NCBI GenBank assembly: GCA_024516035.1
Contig: CM044955.1
Location: forward strand, 13,306,079-13,370,078
Direction of reading: 5' to 3'
Length of the DNA: 64,000 bases
Source: Bactericera cockerelli
Lineage: Eukaryota > Arthropoda > Insecta > Hemiptera > Triozidae
The translations under genes were made by a program, and so were the position numbers. The notes beneath the pieces were generated by a model. That model was not told the DNA's origin, did no database searches, and saw nothing but the letters and a program-made list of their open reading frames with translations. Each line of letters opens with the position of its first letter. The first letter of the stretch is position 1. Positions 34,541 through 46,825 of the stretch are shown here, in pieces.

Positions 34541-34799
34541 GCCAGCGTCGATGGCATGTTGAATACACCGGTTCCCTTCAGAACACCGAAGTTAAGCGAC
34601 ATCCAGCGAGGTTAAGACTTGAATGGGTGACCATTCAAATTCTAATTCTCGTGACGCTGGCTTTTCCCGGCCCCACTCAGGCTGGTTGAGGTCAATGTGA
34701 GTAGCAGGTTTGTGAGTTTCCTGCGAATGGAGGGTAAAACCCCCGTCGTGATATGACCATGGCAGTTGAAAGCGACGTTAAACCCCACTTAAAAAAAAA
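34541..34799 (+). mobile_element. 5S rRNA-headed SINE with 10-bp target duplication
   Basis: The head (34541 to about 34640) matches animal 5S rRNA in order: gcc.gcgtcgat.gcatgtt, gaatacaccggttcc, caccgaagttaagc and gacttgaatgggtgacc. These cover the internal A box, intermediate element and C box of the 5S promoter. The last part of 5S is replaced by an unrelated body (actcaggctggttgagg, gcgaatggagggtaaaac, gcgacgttaaacccc) and an A-rich tail. The decamer tttaatatat lies at 34531-34540 and again at 34805-34814, which is the target duplication left by retrotransposition. This is the reference copy for the family here. Confidence 0.88.
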
Positions 34800-34914
34800 T
34801 TTTTTTTAATATATTCTATAGTTATAATTCCTCTAGTAGGTATTTGCATATCTAGTTACTCATATTAGAAAGGCTCATCCATGAATAAATTCCTGACACT
34901 GAACCTCAAAATTG

Positions 34915-34946
<32 letters not shown>

Positions 34947-36180
34947 AGGGCTTGTCCAAAATCAAAGTTCCACACTCCCTGTTTTACTTTTCCCAAACTC
35001 TCTCCTTCCACATCTCTGCCTCAACCAGGAGTGAGGAGGAGGAGGCAATCTTCTCGCTGTCGAAAACATTAGTTTCAAAGGGGGGAAACCCGAAATTTCA
35101 AAAATATTTTTTTCCTTTCTTGCTCGAAGACAAAAAAACCACCTACTGCTCAGGGAAAATCAATTTTCTGTGTATTTCCTTGCAACAAAAACTTTAGAGG
35201 TATCAAAAACGACTCTGAAATAATTTCAGCAAAGTTTATACCCCTCCGTACCCCAGTGGCGGAGAAGGGGAGTGGGGTTGTATAGCTCTGAGTGGGGGTT
35301 CCACTTGTTAAAAAAGTTTCTAGAAAATTGACAGTTTCTTCTTTTCATTTCTCTCCTCATATTCCAGAATGTGGCTTCAGTACGGGTCCTTTCTCTAATG
35401 ATCTGCAGTGTGGCCTTGTGATACTTTTAAAGGTAGGTCATTTTGTTGGACTTTATGAAATTGCTCTGACTTTCTTGACACATGAAATTTATCTGACTTT
35501 TGAGTTGCAATGAGTCGGACGAATGATGGTTAATTTCATGAAGCAGAATTATTGTTTTAATAACGACAGATCCACACTTATTCTAACTAAGATACAGATT
35601 CTAGATATGAAGAAGACATACCTTCAATATTCTAAATGTGATCTGCATTTGACATCAAAAGCTGTGAGTATAATCCCTATTGTCCTAACTTAAACTTTCT
35701 TCCTCTCTTTATATTTGTGTTGTTTTTGTTCGATTTATATCAACAGAAGGTTACGGATTTTTTATTAACTTTTGTAATTTCACAAGTCGAAACTTTACTC
35801 ATTTTCTTGTCACAAAATAAAATTATAATACAACAACACGACTTTGACTTCCCCGACAGAGAACTTTGGACAAGTTTCGGCATGTTCTTTTCTAACTTTT
35901 TTATGTGAATATTCTGATACCTTGTGCTGACTTGCAAGGAACTATTTCCAAGTTCAAAATTTAGTGATGAATGATGGAGTAAAGGCTAGTTAATTATATT
36001 CAAGAAACTGAAAGAAAAATGGTAAACCCACCTTTTCTTTTATCAAAAACTCTTGTTTGACCTATACATTTATCAGTATTTTGTATCAGCACAAGTGAAA
36101 TTTCAGTTGAGCGGAGAGAAGTGAGGAAGTATTTTGGGTTAAAACTTTGAAATTTACAGTGATAGAAAAGACTTGTATCT
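34800..36180. other. Unassigned stretch with poly-A
   Basis: A homopolymer A run lies at about 34915-34942. A cagtggcgg motif near 35254 resembles a hAT end, but no partner was found. The frame at 35292-35513 begins after a pyrimidine tract and ag, which could mimic an acceptor site. I do not call an exon. Confidence 0.4.
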
Positions 36181-36186
36181 CATTCC

Positions 36187-36331
36187 AAAAACACTTTCCA
36201 CTCTCCAAATCCTCGAATCTCCGTTTCAACCTTCACTCTGATTGGTTATTGAGTTCAAATAAACCAATCAGAGTGCGTTGTGTGACAGTTGAAAGGGAAA
36301 TTCCGAGATTTGGAGAGTAGAAAGTGTTTTT
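36187..36331. mobile_element. Short palindromic MITE-like element
   Basis: Arms of about 65-70 bp: aaaaacactttccactctcc against its near-complement, and ctctgattggtt against aaccaatcagag around a short loop. No coding content. Confidence 0.75.
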
Positions 36332-36334
36332 AGA

Positions 36335-37790
36335 ACGGGCCACTGGTGTGATTGAACCCGTTATAGGAAGGTAAGGTTCTGCAGACACAGGAACATTATC
36401 TTTCTAGACAGAAAGACATGCGGAGAAGGAGTTGACGATCATTAAAACATCACGTAGATTAATCAGAAGAAAATATTTAACAGGACGAAGGGCTTGGAAA
36501 ATAGATACAAAACGTGAGGAACTCTCGAGGAGTACTTGCTTCACTGATAACAGCCTACTGATAACAGGGAATGATAAATTGATAACGTCAAAGCTGAAAC
36601 AATGACAGGCCCTCGACTGAAAGCCAGTCAGCAATGCAGGCACGCCAGCATGTTAGATCCAAGATTAGACACTACACTACTTATCAGCAGTTATTCCTTG
36701 AAGGGGATCCTGGTGGGGGGTCCCTTAGGAAAGTAACTTACCGCAGACTTTCCAGCAGGAAATTAACTTTAGCGTAAAAGGAACATTGAAGTTTTATGTT
36801 TCTACTGTTCAATGGTCATGGACTGAACAGATTTTCTTATTATTATTTTTCACAGTCATTCATTAACTGTGGAAATTTAAAATGTAATTCAAAGGAAATC
36901 ACAAAACAAGGTGCCTGGTTCTTCAGGTACCTTAGTGTGATAGTATAAGTGCATACTCATATTATTTTATTTTATTAATAAAAAAATGGTATAAATGGTA
37001 TAACAGGAACCGCTCCCCCAAACAAAAATCTTTGTAACCCATGATATCCTTTGGCTATTAGAGACTTTAATGAGAAATGTATAAAAAAAAAAAAAAATCA
37101 TCAGAACAGTTCTGGAACTTGTAATTTTTGTATCACCCATATACAGATACATACATATTTATACCTTCTTATTTAAATCCCATAAAAAAGTCCACAATAT
37201 TATAGTTAGCTTTTAAAACAAGAGTGACATGTCTCGGGTGCCATATTGTTATTTTTCTGTGAAATAAATATTGCAACCGAGAAGAACAGAAACAAATGAA
37301 TAATCTGCAACTTTTTGAAGGAAAAGTTTCATTAAAGTATTGTTACTCGAACATGATAAAACTAAAATTGAAGAACAATAAATTAGATTAACAATGAATG
37401 AGAGACTAAAGACTTTCAGAATAAGAAGAAAGACAACTAAAGAAAACGACAAAATATTAATTCTTGAGAAAAATGAGAAGGGAAAGAAGAAAAAAAATCG
37501 AGTCTGAAAAATAAAAGAAAAATGTAGAAGATCTTGAACACCAAAGAATCGAGCTGCATTCCATTTCTGTATCATATTATGTACTAATTCGATGACTTTT
37601 TTAAATTTAAAGCCAACATTATTATAATAATTTGATTATTACAATAAATAAAATTTACCTACCTACTAATTCGATGATTCTATTGTCCATCAAATTAATG
37701 CAATGGGAATATCACAAACAAGCTTTCTTCGATAAAGAGTGCAGTTAAAAGTAATGACACTTTGAAAAACGAGCATTGCATACTCATTCT
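36335..37790. other. Unassigned stretch
   Basis: A poly-A/T patch near 37081-37096 and a purine-rich patch near 37370-37530. The reverse frame at 37249-37575 is hydrophobic low complexity. Confidence 0.4.
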
Positions 37791-37795
37791 TAGGT

Positions 37796-37961
37796 TGACG
37801 TCATCGTGAACGATGCGCGATGGTAGTCAGACAGAGGAGGAATGACTCAGCACTTCCACTACTGTCTTTACAAGGAGGCTAATAATTGACGAGGGCCCCC
37901 AGAACCAAGTCAATGCTCACCTACTGCTGGTCACCTCCCTGTTTATAGTCCCCAAGCCAGA
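37796..37961 (-). repeat. Dispersed repeat D, copy 2
   Basis: Same blocks as 20350-20475 in reverse, plus the distal gtttatagtcccc and ccagcattgg-like parts that are missing at 20 kb. Confidence 0.85.
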
Positions 37962-37969
37962 ATTACTAA

Positions 37970-38845
37970 TTACCTACGTATACTCGTATTATGATGTCTA
38001 TAAAAAACCAAATACTCGTACATTGAAAATAATTACTTTAAAATGTCTTAGTTCATGAGTTCGACGGTATCTTCTATCTTTTAAAATATGTATGTACCTG
38101 CATCTTATGTTTAGGAGATTTTGATAAACTGGAGAGTAACAAAGATCACAAATTAATAATTAGAGCATAACAATGCTTAACTGTTACTGTAGTCAAATGG
38201 AATTAAGGAAACTGGATAGTGACAGAATCAAAATGTAACTATCCGAAAACGAACAACTAATTTGTCAAACCACCATACCTATACTTAAAGACACACAATT
38301 GCACAGAAATGCGAGACTCATGTTCGTTGAAAAAGAAACTAAATGAAGGAAAAGAAAAGAAATAATATATTTAGTAAAAATATTCTCCAGTAAGCGTTCC
38401 TAACAGAAAAAAAATGAGAGAAAGAAAAATACTTAATTGCAAACAGAATTATGAAAACACAACATTTATTTTCTAAATTGCAGGAGGTTGTGGGGTAGGA
38501 AAAAGACAAAGAGACGAAAGAACAGGAAGAAGAGAGGACACTTAACAATAGAGTGGAAAGAAAATGTTATGTAGGGGAAGAAAAATAATTTCATTATTAT
38601 GAAACACATTGAAATGAGAAGAGATGACATAATAGAGCCTTTTGTTTTGTTTAATGCTTGTTCTTTAGCAGTTTGGCGAGAATCTTCTAGAGCTGAGTAC
38701 TTGAAAGTGTCACTAATAAGTGCCTTTATTATTGTAATACAGACACTGGTTGGAGTTGCATATGAAGTGAACAAACATAGAACATACCTACTTAACTAAT
38801 TCACCTGCTGTGTAACGAGCAAAAACATAATTTCAATATTAATAT
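37970..38845. other. Unassigned stretch
   Basis: AT-rich, with a purine-rich patch at 38335-38590 that produces overlapping open frames. No gene recognised. Confidence 0.4.
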
Positions 38846-38849
38846 TAAG

Positions 38850-39000
38850 TCTGGCTGGGGGACTATGAACAGGGAGTCGACCAGCATTGGCTTGGTTCTG
38901 GGGCCCTTGTAAATCATTAGCCTCCTTGTAAAGACAGTGGTAGAAGTGCTGAGTCATTCCTCCACTGTCGGGCTACAATCGTTCACGATGACGCCACCGT
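38850..39000 (+). repeat. Dispersed repeat D, copy 3
   Basis: A fuller copy: tctggctgggggactatgaa, gaccagcattggcttgg, taagcctccttgtaaagac-like block, stem gacagtgg/ccactgtc, ttcacgatgacgcca. It is followed at once by a SINE B tail. Confidence 0.85.
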
Positions 39001-39014
39001 ATGACGATGATTAA

Positions 39015-39130
39015 TTAATAATAATAACACTCTTTTGTGGAAGATAAACACTAGGCGAGGTTAATGCTCAAAGCATTTTTTACCACCTAACCCTCAGCGT
39101 CTTATTATTATACGACGTGGTCACAAACTC
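39015..39130 (-). mobile_element. SINE B, tail fragment
   Basis: aataataataacactctttt, cactaggcgaggttaatgc, accacctaaccctcagcg, gtggtcacaaactcaaatg. The tRNA-like head is absent. Confidence 0.8.
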
Positions 39131-39134
39131 AAAT

Positions 39135-39985
39135 GAAAGGTTTACATAGATTTAATTAAACTATTTTAATCTTTCTACTGGCTTTCAGTCTCAAAATTAC
39201 TACTAACAGTAAATTATTTTCTATTTTTCAGTAGTAAAAAACAGGACGTATACTCACAATTCACTGACAGTTTATTTCAAAGTACAAAGCCACAACAGAA
39301 TCAGACATAAAAATAAATCCCTGCTAAATTACCTCACAGTTCACGCTCGAATCACTTCAATTTCCCTTCCAGACGGAAATCCCCCTCAAGCAGTTTACAT
39401 GAATAGCTTACCTCTGTATATTACCTCCTAATTATCCGCCCTGAACGTCAAAACCTCGTCAAATGATACGTTTCCCTCGGAAGTCATTACGCCATGCTTG
39501 GTGACACCAAATTCCCAGGGAAATTGCCCTCCTCACCCAGCCTTTCCTGCCCCTCCTTCTACTTTGTGAACCTACATGAGCACCTCCCTCGTCTGTCCTC
39601 AAATTCCCTCACTCAAAATGATCATTATTCTAGTTGATTAATTAAAAAATCCACTCAGGTTGATTTATTCCCCCACCCACAGGTCCCTGGTTCTCCTGGA
39701 TATACTGATTGAAATTCAAGTGGTGTTTATATTAGGGAAAGCAAATCCTACTGGGTGGTCTCGTTGCGGGAATTTCAGGTCCCTGAAATAAAGTCCTCGC
39801 AGAGTGGTTTTACCCAAAAGGGAATTCATAAATATCATGTTCTTTTTTAATAACTATGGAGCGAATCGCTTGTTGTTGTTTTCGGTTCGGAAAATCGATT
39901 CGGACAGTTTGATTTTTCAGTAAGAGTAAATTTCTGCGTGGGTGCTTGTAAATTATATTACAACATTCAGTGTTACTTTCATGCA
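39135..39985. other. Unassigned stretch, locally less AT-rich
   Basis: Positions 39340-39780 are richer in C and in cctcc/ccctc words than the surroundings. No gene is recognised. Worth testing as host exon or UTR. Confidence 0.35.
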
Positions 39986-39991
39986 TAGAGG

Positions 39992-40140
39992 GTAACGTCA
40001 TCGTGAACGATGGTAGCCAGACAGTGGAGTACTGACTCAGCACTTCTACCACTGCCTTTACAAGGAGGCTAATAATTGACAAGGGCCCCCAGAACCCAGC
40101 CAATGCTGGTCTACTACCTGTTTATAGTCCACCAGCCAGA
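39992..40140 (-). repeat. Dispersed repeat D, copy 4
   Basis: gtaacgtcatcgtgaacga through gtttatagtccaccagccag. The frame at 39810-40103 is a translation of this repeat. Confidence 0.85.
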
Positions 40141-40629
40141 CTTTTTGGGAATAAAACTAATAAAATGGCACTGCACTTACACTATTTATGTTAAGCACAA
40201 GAATGATGTCATAGGTATATTTATTATTATAATGGCTCACTAAAATTGTGTAAAATTGGACCTTGAGTCATCAAACATTAGGTTAAAAGTCCGTCGTGTT
40301 AATGATCAAGATACAAAAGTAATGTAGCGGAATCTATGTTTAATGTTTAGTATACACTTATTGGGACACAATAAGGCTATTTAAGGTACTTATGTACTCT
40401 CGTATTTTGTACACTTACTTAACAGAGGTGACAGAAACGCCATCCCGTATAGAGGATATAATTTGTGTAGAGGGAAAAAGACTAAAGGATAAAAGGGGTG
40501 GCAGCAGGATATATAGATTGCGCTTTTAAAATTGTTCATTATTACCCACAGGGGTTTTGAGGTACCCGTTTAACTCCTTGGGGGTCTGCATTTACCAAGC
40601 TGTTAGCGTGATATATGGCTCGTACCATG

Positions 40630-42745
40630 CAGTGGCGGCTCCTGACTTCAAGACTAGGTGAAGACAAATTATACCCAGAAGTATTGAAAAAATAAAATTA
40701 TTAATTTATCAGATCTTAGTTCTTATGGTCTCATAAACACAGCCCATTGTATGTGATGGCTGTTTCCCTGCAGAGCATGATTTTCTCTCACACCAGTTTT
40801 GCATCATATAAGTTTTTATAGGTACTTTTTTTGGAGAACACTTGGTACTTATTAAATAAACAAGGCCAGCAGAACAATTTGTCAACACTTGAGCTGGTAC
40901 ACAGCCATTCAGGCTTGAACTGTATGGCTGTGGGGCAGGCATTTGCTTTACTTTTTTAGTGGTGGTTCTAGTAATTGGAGAAATTGGACATCCAGTAATC
41001 ATAATATCTTTCTTATCCTCATTACTTCTTAATCTGAATGGGGTTACTTTTAATGTTTGAACCCCATGATTTTGTGGGAATCTCATTGTTTCTTTGAAAT
41101 ATTGTTATTAATTATTCATCTTAATAAAAAATATTTATTCATCTTAATAAAAAATATATACTAAAAGTTGGTAAAAAAGAATTAAAATAAAAATATTAGG
41201 ATTATACCTCAGTAGATAGGTAGGTACAACATTTTAAAGAGGGGCTAGAACTGGGAAGGAAAGAAAGTTAGTTGAAGACTAAAAATTACAATCCAAAACT
41301 GGAAGAAAATCCACCACCAGATTACAAAATAAATCTAAGAAAACATACTTACTACAAATATAAAATCAGCTTAAATTTGGGTTACCATTGATGTTTAAAT
41401 GACTATTAATTATGAAAAACACAGATATTGCCTTATAATTTTAAATACTTCACTGGAAGCTGTGTGCTTAGCTACCTGCAACCTGCATAATTATAATGTT
41501 ATTTCTGACACTGAAAGAAGTACATAGCTACTTCATATTCAACTTATTATGAAAAGCACAGGTCAGATCAGGTAGGAATAATGTTTCTATCCTGTATCAA
41601 ATACTGGGAAATAACTTTATTAACTAGTTACACCAATTAAAAGTCACTTGATTACCGTTGAAAGGATTTGAAAATAATATAATAAAATTTAAAAAGTGCG
41701 CTTTGTTTACATTCTAAAGATAAGAGATACAATGTTGCCAAGTTAATTTCATAGCTAAATTTCTACAAACTTCAAGAGCTATATTTTAAATTTAAAGAAA
41801 TGCCTCAAATCATGTAAGACGTATTTATTTATTTTAAATACTACACCGCCTGAACAGAATTTTCTCTTGAGAATTTCATTTCAACACGTCTAATTTCATG
41901 ATTTTTTTTAAAGTGGTTCCATAGCCAGGATCTTAAACAGGACCACCATTGTCCCTATTTAAAAACTTCTTGGAACAACTAGATACGAGATTATCTTATT
42001 AGGCTCAATTTCGGTAACTACATTAAATAATTATTTCCGAGATTTGACTTCAATCGAGATGTCCTTTTTAAGACTTTAGTTGACAAGATACATAAGTAGT
42101 TAAAATTTATTGGTATCGGCTATCGTTTAGTAACTATGTACAAAACTAGAACCCAAAAAATGAGAAATAATATCCAAAATTCCTGAAACAAAATCCCGCT
42201 TTCCTAACGCCTACGTTAATTTTTTTTTTTTTTTTTTTTTTAATATTACAAGATTGTGCTAGATATGGGAGGCTAAATCATTGACTGGTTCCCTAGGTCT
42301 GGCATAATGCTACTGGCAACAATGTAATATCAAAAACACATGACATCGCACATGGTATGTGGCTTCGTGACATTTCGTATGAAGTCGTGTAGATATTGTA
42401 AAATGAATACAACTGAAGACGGTCTTCACTAGCAGACTACATAGATATAGTTGTTGCCTAATATTTCATGATACCTACTTGGAAATACTCAACTCTGATT
42501 GGTTGATTCAAGGACAACTGAAGACAATTGCGAATTGTCTTCACATTTGGTGTTCTCCTTGGAAAGTAACATGAAATGTTAAGCAGCATTGATCTATTTT
42601 ACACAAAGCTTACTCTTTTTTTTTTTTTTTTTTTTTCTTTGAGTTGGATCAATTGTGCCATGTTCAAGGGATTATGAGTAGTGTTTTCACTGTTCAAAAT
42701 TAGGTGAAAATGTCTTCAGTGTCTTCACCCGACGAGCCGCCACTG
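40630..42745. mobile_element. hAT element, copy 1 (2116 bp)
   Basis: Perfect 12-bp terminal inverted repeats (cagtggcggctc at 40630-40641, complement at 42734-42745) and a perfect 8-bp target duplication gtaccatg at 40622-40629 and 42746-42753. Both are diagnostic of the hAT superfamily. The heptamer tgaagac and its complement gtcttca are clustered near both ends, as expected for subterminal transposase sites. A near-identical copy is at 44560-46701. A poly-T tract lies at about 42610-42636. No transposase is visible, so the element depends on another copy. Confidence 0.95.
40709..41086 (-). pseudogene. Unrecognised open frame inside hAT copy 1
   Basis: A 125-residue reverse-strand frame begins MRFPQNHGVQTLKVTPF and ends in ETIRTKI. 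It is basic, with seven cysteines and a central run of prolines and serines. I recognise neither a transposase motif nor a zinc finger. In the second hAT copy the same region has an 18-bp insertion and a 4-bp insertion that shift the frame, so it is not kept open in both. It may be a remnant of the parent element's gene, a captured host exon, or chance. Confidence 0.25.
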
Positions 42746-42759
42746 GTACCATGTCCTGT

Positions 42760-43010
42760 GTAATGTAATTAGGTGAAATAAATATACAATATTAATTAGT
42801 GACTTACTGCTTGGACTTATCGAAGCCGAACTGTTCAGTGTTGGATACGTGACTTTTATTGAGCACTGGAAAGTCTTCTACACCTTTATACAATAACATG
42901 CATACCTATATAACTATACATATCTAAGACAATTGTACATATAATATGTACTGTAACCATGTAGATTTCTGTGCCCTAAAACGCTTTGGTGTCAGGGTCT
43001 AATTGTTGAA
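42760..43010. other. Unassigned spacer
   Basis: Nothing recognised. Confidence 0.5.
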
Positions 43011-43015
43011 GAGTT

Positions 43016-43228
43016 TTAATAATAATACTCTTTAGTGGAAGGTAACCACCAGGCGAGGTTAATGCTCAAAGAAATTTCTACCACCTAACCCTCAGAGTCT
43101 TATTATTATGTGGTCACCAACTCGAATCAATGAGGAAAAATTCATGCACTGGGTGGGATTCGAACCAACGGATCCCTACGCTACCTGGGTTACCAGACCA
43201 GCGCGTTAACCACTTGACTACCAGTGCA
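43016..43228 (-). mobile_element. SINE B, full-length reference copy
   Basis: The minus-strand head at 43145-43228 folds as a tRNA: acceptor arms tgcactgg and ccagtgca are fully complementary, A box tggtagtcaagtgg, B box ggttcgaatcccacc, anticodon loop ctggtaa suggesting GGT (Thr). The tail holds gaccacataataataagac, gcattaacctcgcctggtgg and tattattatt. Related copies at 8083/10415, 21026, 39015 and 57318 show the family is retrotransposed. Confidence 0.88.
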
Positions 43229-43234
43229 CATTTT

Positions 43235-44385
43235 CAGAGTGAAAGGGTGAATCTGAATATTAGATTGAAGCTTATGTGGGTAATATACAAAAATCTGAAT
43301 CTCCTTCCCTCAGGCGCCCCTTTACCACGATAAATCTGCCCCGCCCTCTCTCTCTCTCTCTTCCATCCTGTCTATTCATGTCACCCCCACCAACGCCTCG
43401 GGGAGAGTTCGCGGAGTTTTTGTATTGAAAATTTTCTCATCAAAGGGAAAAGTGCTCAATGAGAGTTTTCCATCATCAGTTCGGTGCCAATCAGAATGTT
43501 GAATTTTCACGGTGAAAAGTTTGAATTTTTAATTGCCCGGGGATCGAGAGAGAAAGTGCAAAGTTGAGCGTGTGTAAGTGTTGAGATTATTACCTGCCCT
43601 GTGGGAATGAAACTGTTTCAAAGGAAGTTGAGAGTGATGTAGAGGACTATTTGCATTAGGAGGTGCATGGAAAGAGAAAGGGAACGGGAAGTTAAAGGTA
43701 AATAGAAAAGGTGATACAGGAAATAGAAATAGGTTTGAATTGTAAAGTGTTGAGATTGACCGTTCTCAGTAGCTCGATCGTGAAGGCACTGAATTATATT
43801 TCACTTGCTAAAATGTATTTTACAAGGAAAAGTTCAAGGAAAGAGATGTTCAGTGTTGGAAGAAAGCGGTATTCATGCCTGAAGAAAACGACGCGACGCC
43901 GGGTTCAGAATACACAAACTTTCAAGCGGCAACAAACCAGATAGATCTGAATATTCTGAATAATAATCGCCAACATTAGTAAAGTATGGGCACTAGAGGA
44001 ATTAACTAAAAGTTTGTAGGTCGCAATTTCCACTAATTGCTTTTACTGTTGAGCTAAAAGGTGAGCAAAACACACACCACGTGTACATTTGCCACCTTTG
44101 AAGTTCTGAGCAAACTGTGTCTTGTCGAGTCACGGCAGAATTTTTACACAGTGATAAACGTTGCTAAACCTTACTTTGAGGGAAACTGGTGTGAGCATCA
44201 TTTCCGTCGGCATGACCTATTTATGTTACAATATTTGAAGGAAAATAATGACAGGCAGGAAAAATTAGGCAAGGAAGAGGCGAAATGGAGAGAGAAAAAA
44301 AAAACAAGTTAGAAGAATAAGCAGGTATATTAAAAAGATAACAAATGAAGGTTGGAGGAATGAGGAGTGCAATTACTAAAGTAGA
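43235..44385. other. Unassigned stretch with two open frames
   Basis: Frames at 43711-43944 and 44061-44312 are basic and lysine-rich. I recognise no family. A CT run lies at about 43346-43362. Confidence 0.35.
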
Positions 44386-44387
44386 AG

Positions 44388-44440
44388 GCACGGCCGTATA
44401 GCTAGCTCAGAGGTAAAATCCTCGCTTACTATCAGGAATT
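44388..44440 (+). repeat. tRNA 5'-half-like relic
   Basis: gtatagctagctcagaggta and aaatcctcgctt resemble an A box and anticodon arm. No B box follows. A short hairpin (cagttgtttg against its complement) lies next to it at 44465-44508. Confidence 0.4.
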
Positions 44441-44559
44441 ACAAAAAAATTTGAATTCATAATTTGATTCCAGTTGTTTGTAAATCCATTTGCAAACAAC
44501 TGTAATCCGATTCTCTACAGATTGTCAGATTACACCTTCTAGTGCGTTCGTGTTGACCC

Positions 44560-46701
44560 CAGTGGCGGCTCCTGACTTCAAGACTAGGTGAAGACAAATT
44601 ATACCCAGAAGTATTGAAAAAATAAAATTATTAATTTATCAGATCTTAGTTCTTATGGTCTCATAAACACAGCCCATTGTAAGTTATGGCTGTTTCCCTG
44701 CAGAGCATGATTTTCTCTCATACAAGTTTTGCATCATATAAGTTTTTATAGGTACTTTTTTTGGAGAACACTTGGTACTTAATGAATAAACAAGGCCAGC
44801 AGAACAATTTGTCAACACTTGAGCTGGTACACAGCCATTCATTTTTCATAAGCCATTCAGGCTTGAACTGTATGGCTGTGGGGCAGGCATTTGCTTTACT
44901 TTTTTAGTGGTGGTTATACATAGTAATTGGAGAAATTGGACATCCAGTAATCATAATATCTTTCTTAGACTCATTACTTCTTAATCTGAATGGGGTTACT
45001 TTTAATGTTTGAACCCCATGATTTTGTGGGAATCTCATTGTTTCTTTGAAATATTCATCTTAATAAAAAATATTTAGGTATTCATTCATCTTAATAAAAA
45101 ATATTAACTAAAAGTTGGTTAAAACGGAATTAAAATAAAAATATTAGGATTATACCTCAGTAGATAGGTAGGGACAACATTTTAAAGAGGGGTTAGAACT
45201 GGGAAGGAAAGAAAGTTAGTTGAAGACTAAAAATTACAATCCAAAACTGCAAGAAAATCCACCACCAGATTACAAAATAAATCTAAGAAAACATACTTAC
45301 TACAAATATAAAATCAGCTTAAATTTGTGTTACCATTGATGTTTAAATGACTATTTATGAAAAACACAGATATTGCCTTATAATTTTAAGTACCTACTTC
45401 ACTGGAAGCTGTGTGCTTAGCTACCTGCATAATTATAATGTTATTTCTGACACTGAAAGAAGTACATAGCTACTTCATATTCAACTTATTATGAAAAGCA
45501 CAGGTCAGATCAGGTAGGGAAAATGTTTCTATCCTGTATCAAATACTGGGAAATAACTTTATTAATTAGTTACACCAATTAAAAGTCACTTGATTACCGT
45601 TGAAACGATTTGAAAATAATCTAATAAAATTTAAAAAGTGTGCCACAAGTTTTGTTTACATTCTAAAGATAAGAGATACAATGTTGCCAAGTTAATTTCA
45701 TAGCTAAATTTCTACAAACTTCAAGAGCTATATTTTAAATTTAAAGAAATCCCTCAAATCATGTAAGACGTATTTATTTATTTGAAAAAATAATACTACA
45801 CCGCCTGAACAGAATTTTCACTTGAGAATTTCATTTCAACACGTCTAATTTCATGATTTTTTTAAAAGTGGTTCCATAGTCAGGATCTTAAACAGTACCA
45901 CCATTGTCCCTATTTAAAAACTTCTTGGAACAACTAGATACCAGATTATCTTATTTGGCTCAATTTCGGTACCTACATTAAATAATTATTTCCGAGATTT
46001 GACTTCAATCGAGATGTCCTTTATAAGACTATAGTTGACAAGATACATAAATAGTTAAAATTTATTGGTATCGGCTATCGTTTAGGAACTATGTACAAAA
46101 CTAGAACCCAAAAAATGAGAAATAATATCCAAAATTCCTGACACAAAATCCTGCTTTCCTAACGCCTACGTTATTATTATTATTATTTTTTTTTAATATT
46201 ACAAGATTGTGCTAGATATGTGAGGCTAAATCATTGACTGGTTTCCTAGGTCTGGCATAATGCTACTGGCAAACAATGTTAATATCAAAAACACATGACA
46301 TCGCACATGGTATGTGGCTTCGTGACATTTCGTATGAGGTCGTGTAGATAATGTAAACTGAATACAACTGAAGACTGTCCTCAGTAGCATATTACATAGA
46401 TATAGTTCTTGCCTAATATTTCATGATACCTACTTGGAAATACTCAACTCTGATTGGTTGATTCAAGGACAACTGAAGACAATTTCGAATTGTCTTCACA
46501 TTTGGTGTTCTCCTTGGAAAGTAACATGAAATGTTAAGCAGCATTGATCTATTTTACACAAAGCTTACTCTTTTTTTTTTTTTTTTTTTTTTCTTTGAGT
46601 TGGATCAATTGTGCCATGTTCAAGGGATTATGAGTAGTGTTTTCACTGTTCAAAATTAGGTGAAAATGTCTTCAGTGTCTTCACCCGACGAGCCGCCACT
46701 G
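44560..46701. mobile_element. hAT element, copy 2 (2142 bp)
   Basis: Same 12-bp inverted termini as copy 1 (44560-44571 and 46690-46701) and a perfect 8-bp target duplication gttgaccc at 44552-44559 and 46702-46709. The target lies inside dispersed repeat E, splitting it. The body matches copy 1 along its length with scattered substitutions and small indels. The two insertions have different target duplications, so they are independent events. Confidence 0.95.
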
Positions 46702-46825
46702 GTTGACCCATCACCTATATGGGAAGTGCTGTGTCTCTTCTCGCCCATCAAAGAGGAGCCATACTAGGGGATGGAAAAGTTACAATCAGCACATGTCAAA
46801 ACTGTCACAAGCGTTTAAAGCAGTG
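46702..46825 (+). repeat. Dispersed repeat E, copy split by hAT
   Basis: gttgaccc, then gggaagtgctgtgtctc and ttctcgcccatcaaag, matches 1010-1090. The first few bases of the copy lie left of the hAT element at 44550-44559. Confidence 0.75.

Noticed and set aside
34541..34640. Functional 5S rRNA gene
   Set aside because: Only the 5' and internal promoter part matches; the 3' part is replaced by a SINE body with target duplications.
43145..43228. Functional tRNA-Thr gene
   Set aside because: Acceptor stem and boxes are intact, but the attached tail is shared with several dispersed copies, marking a SINE head.
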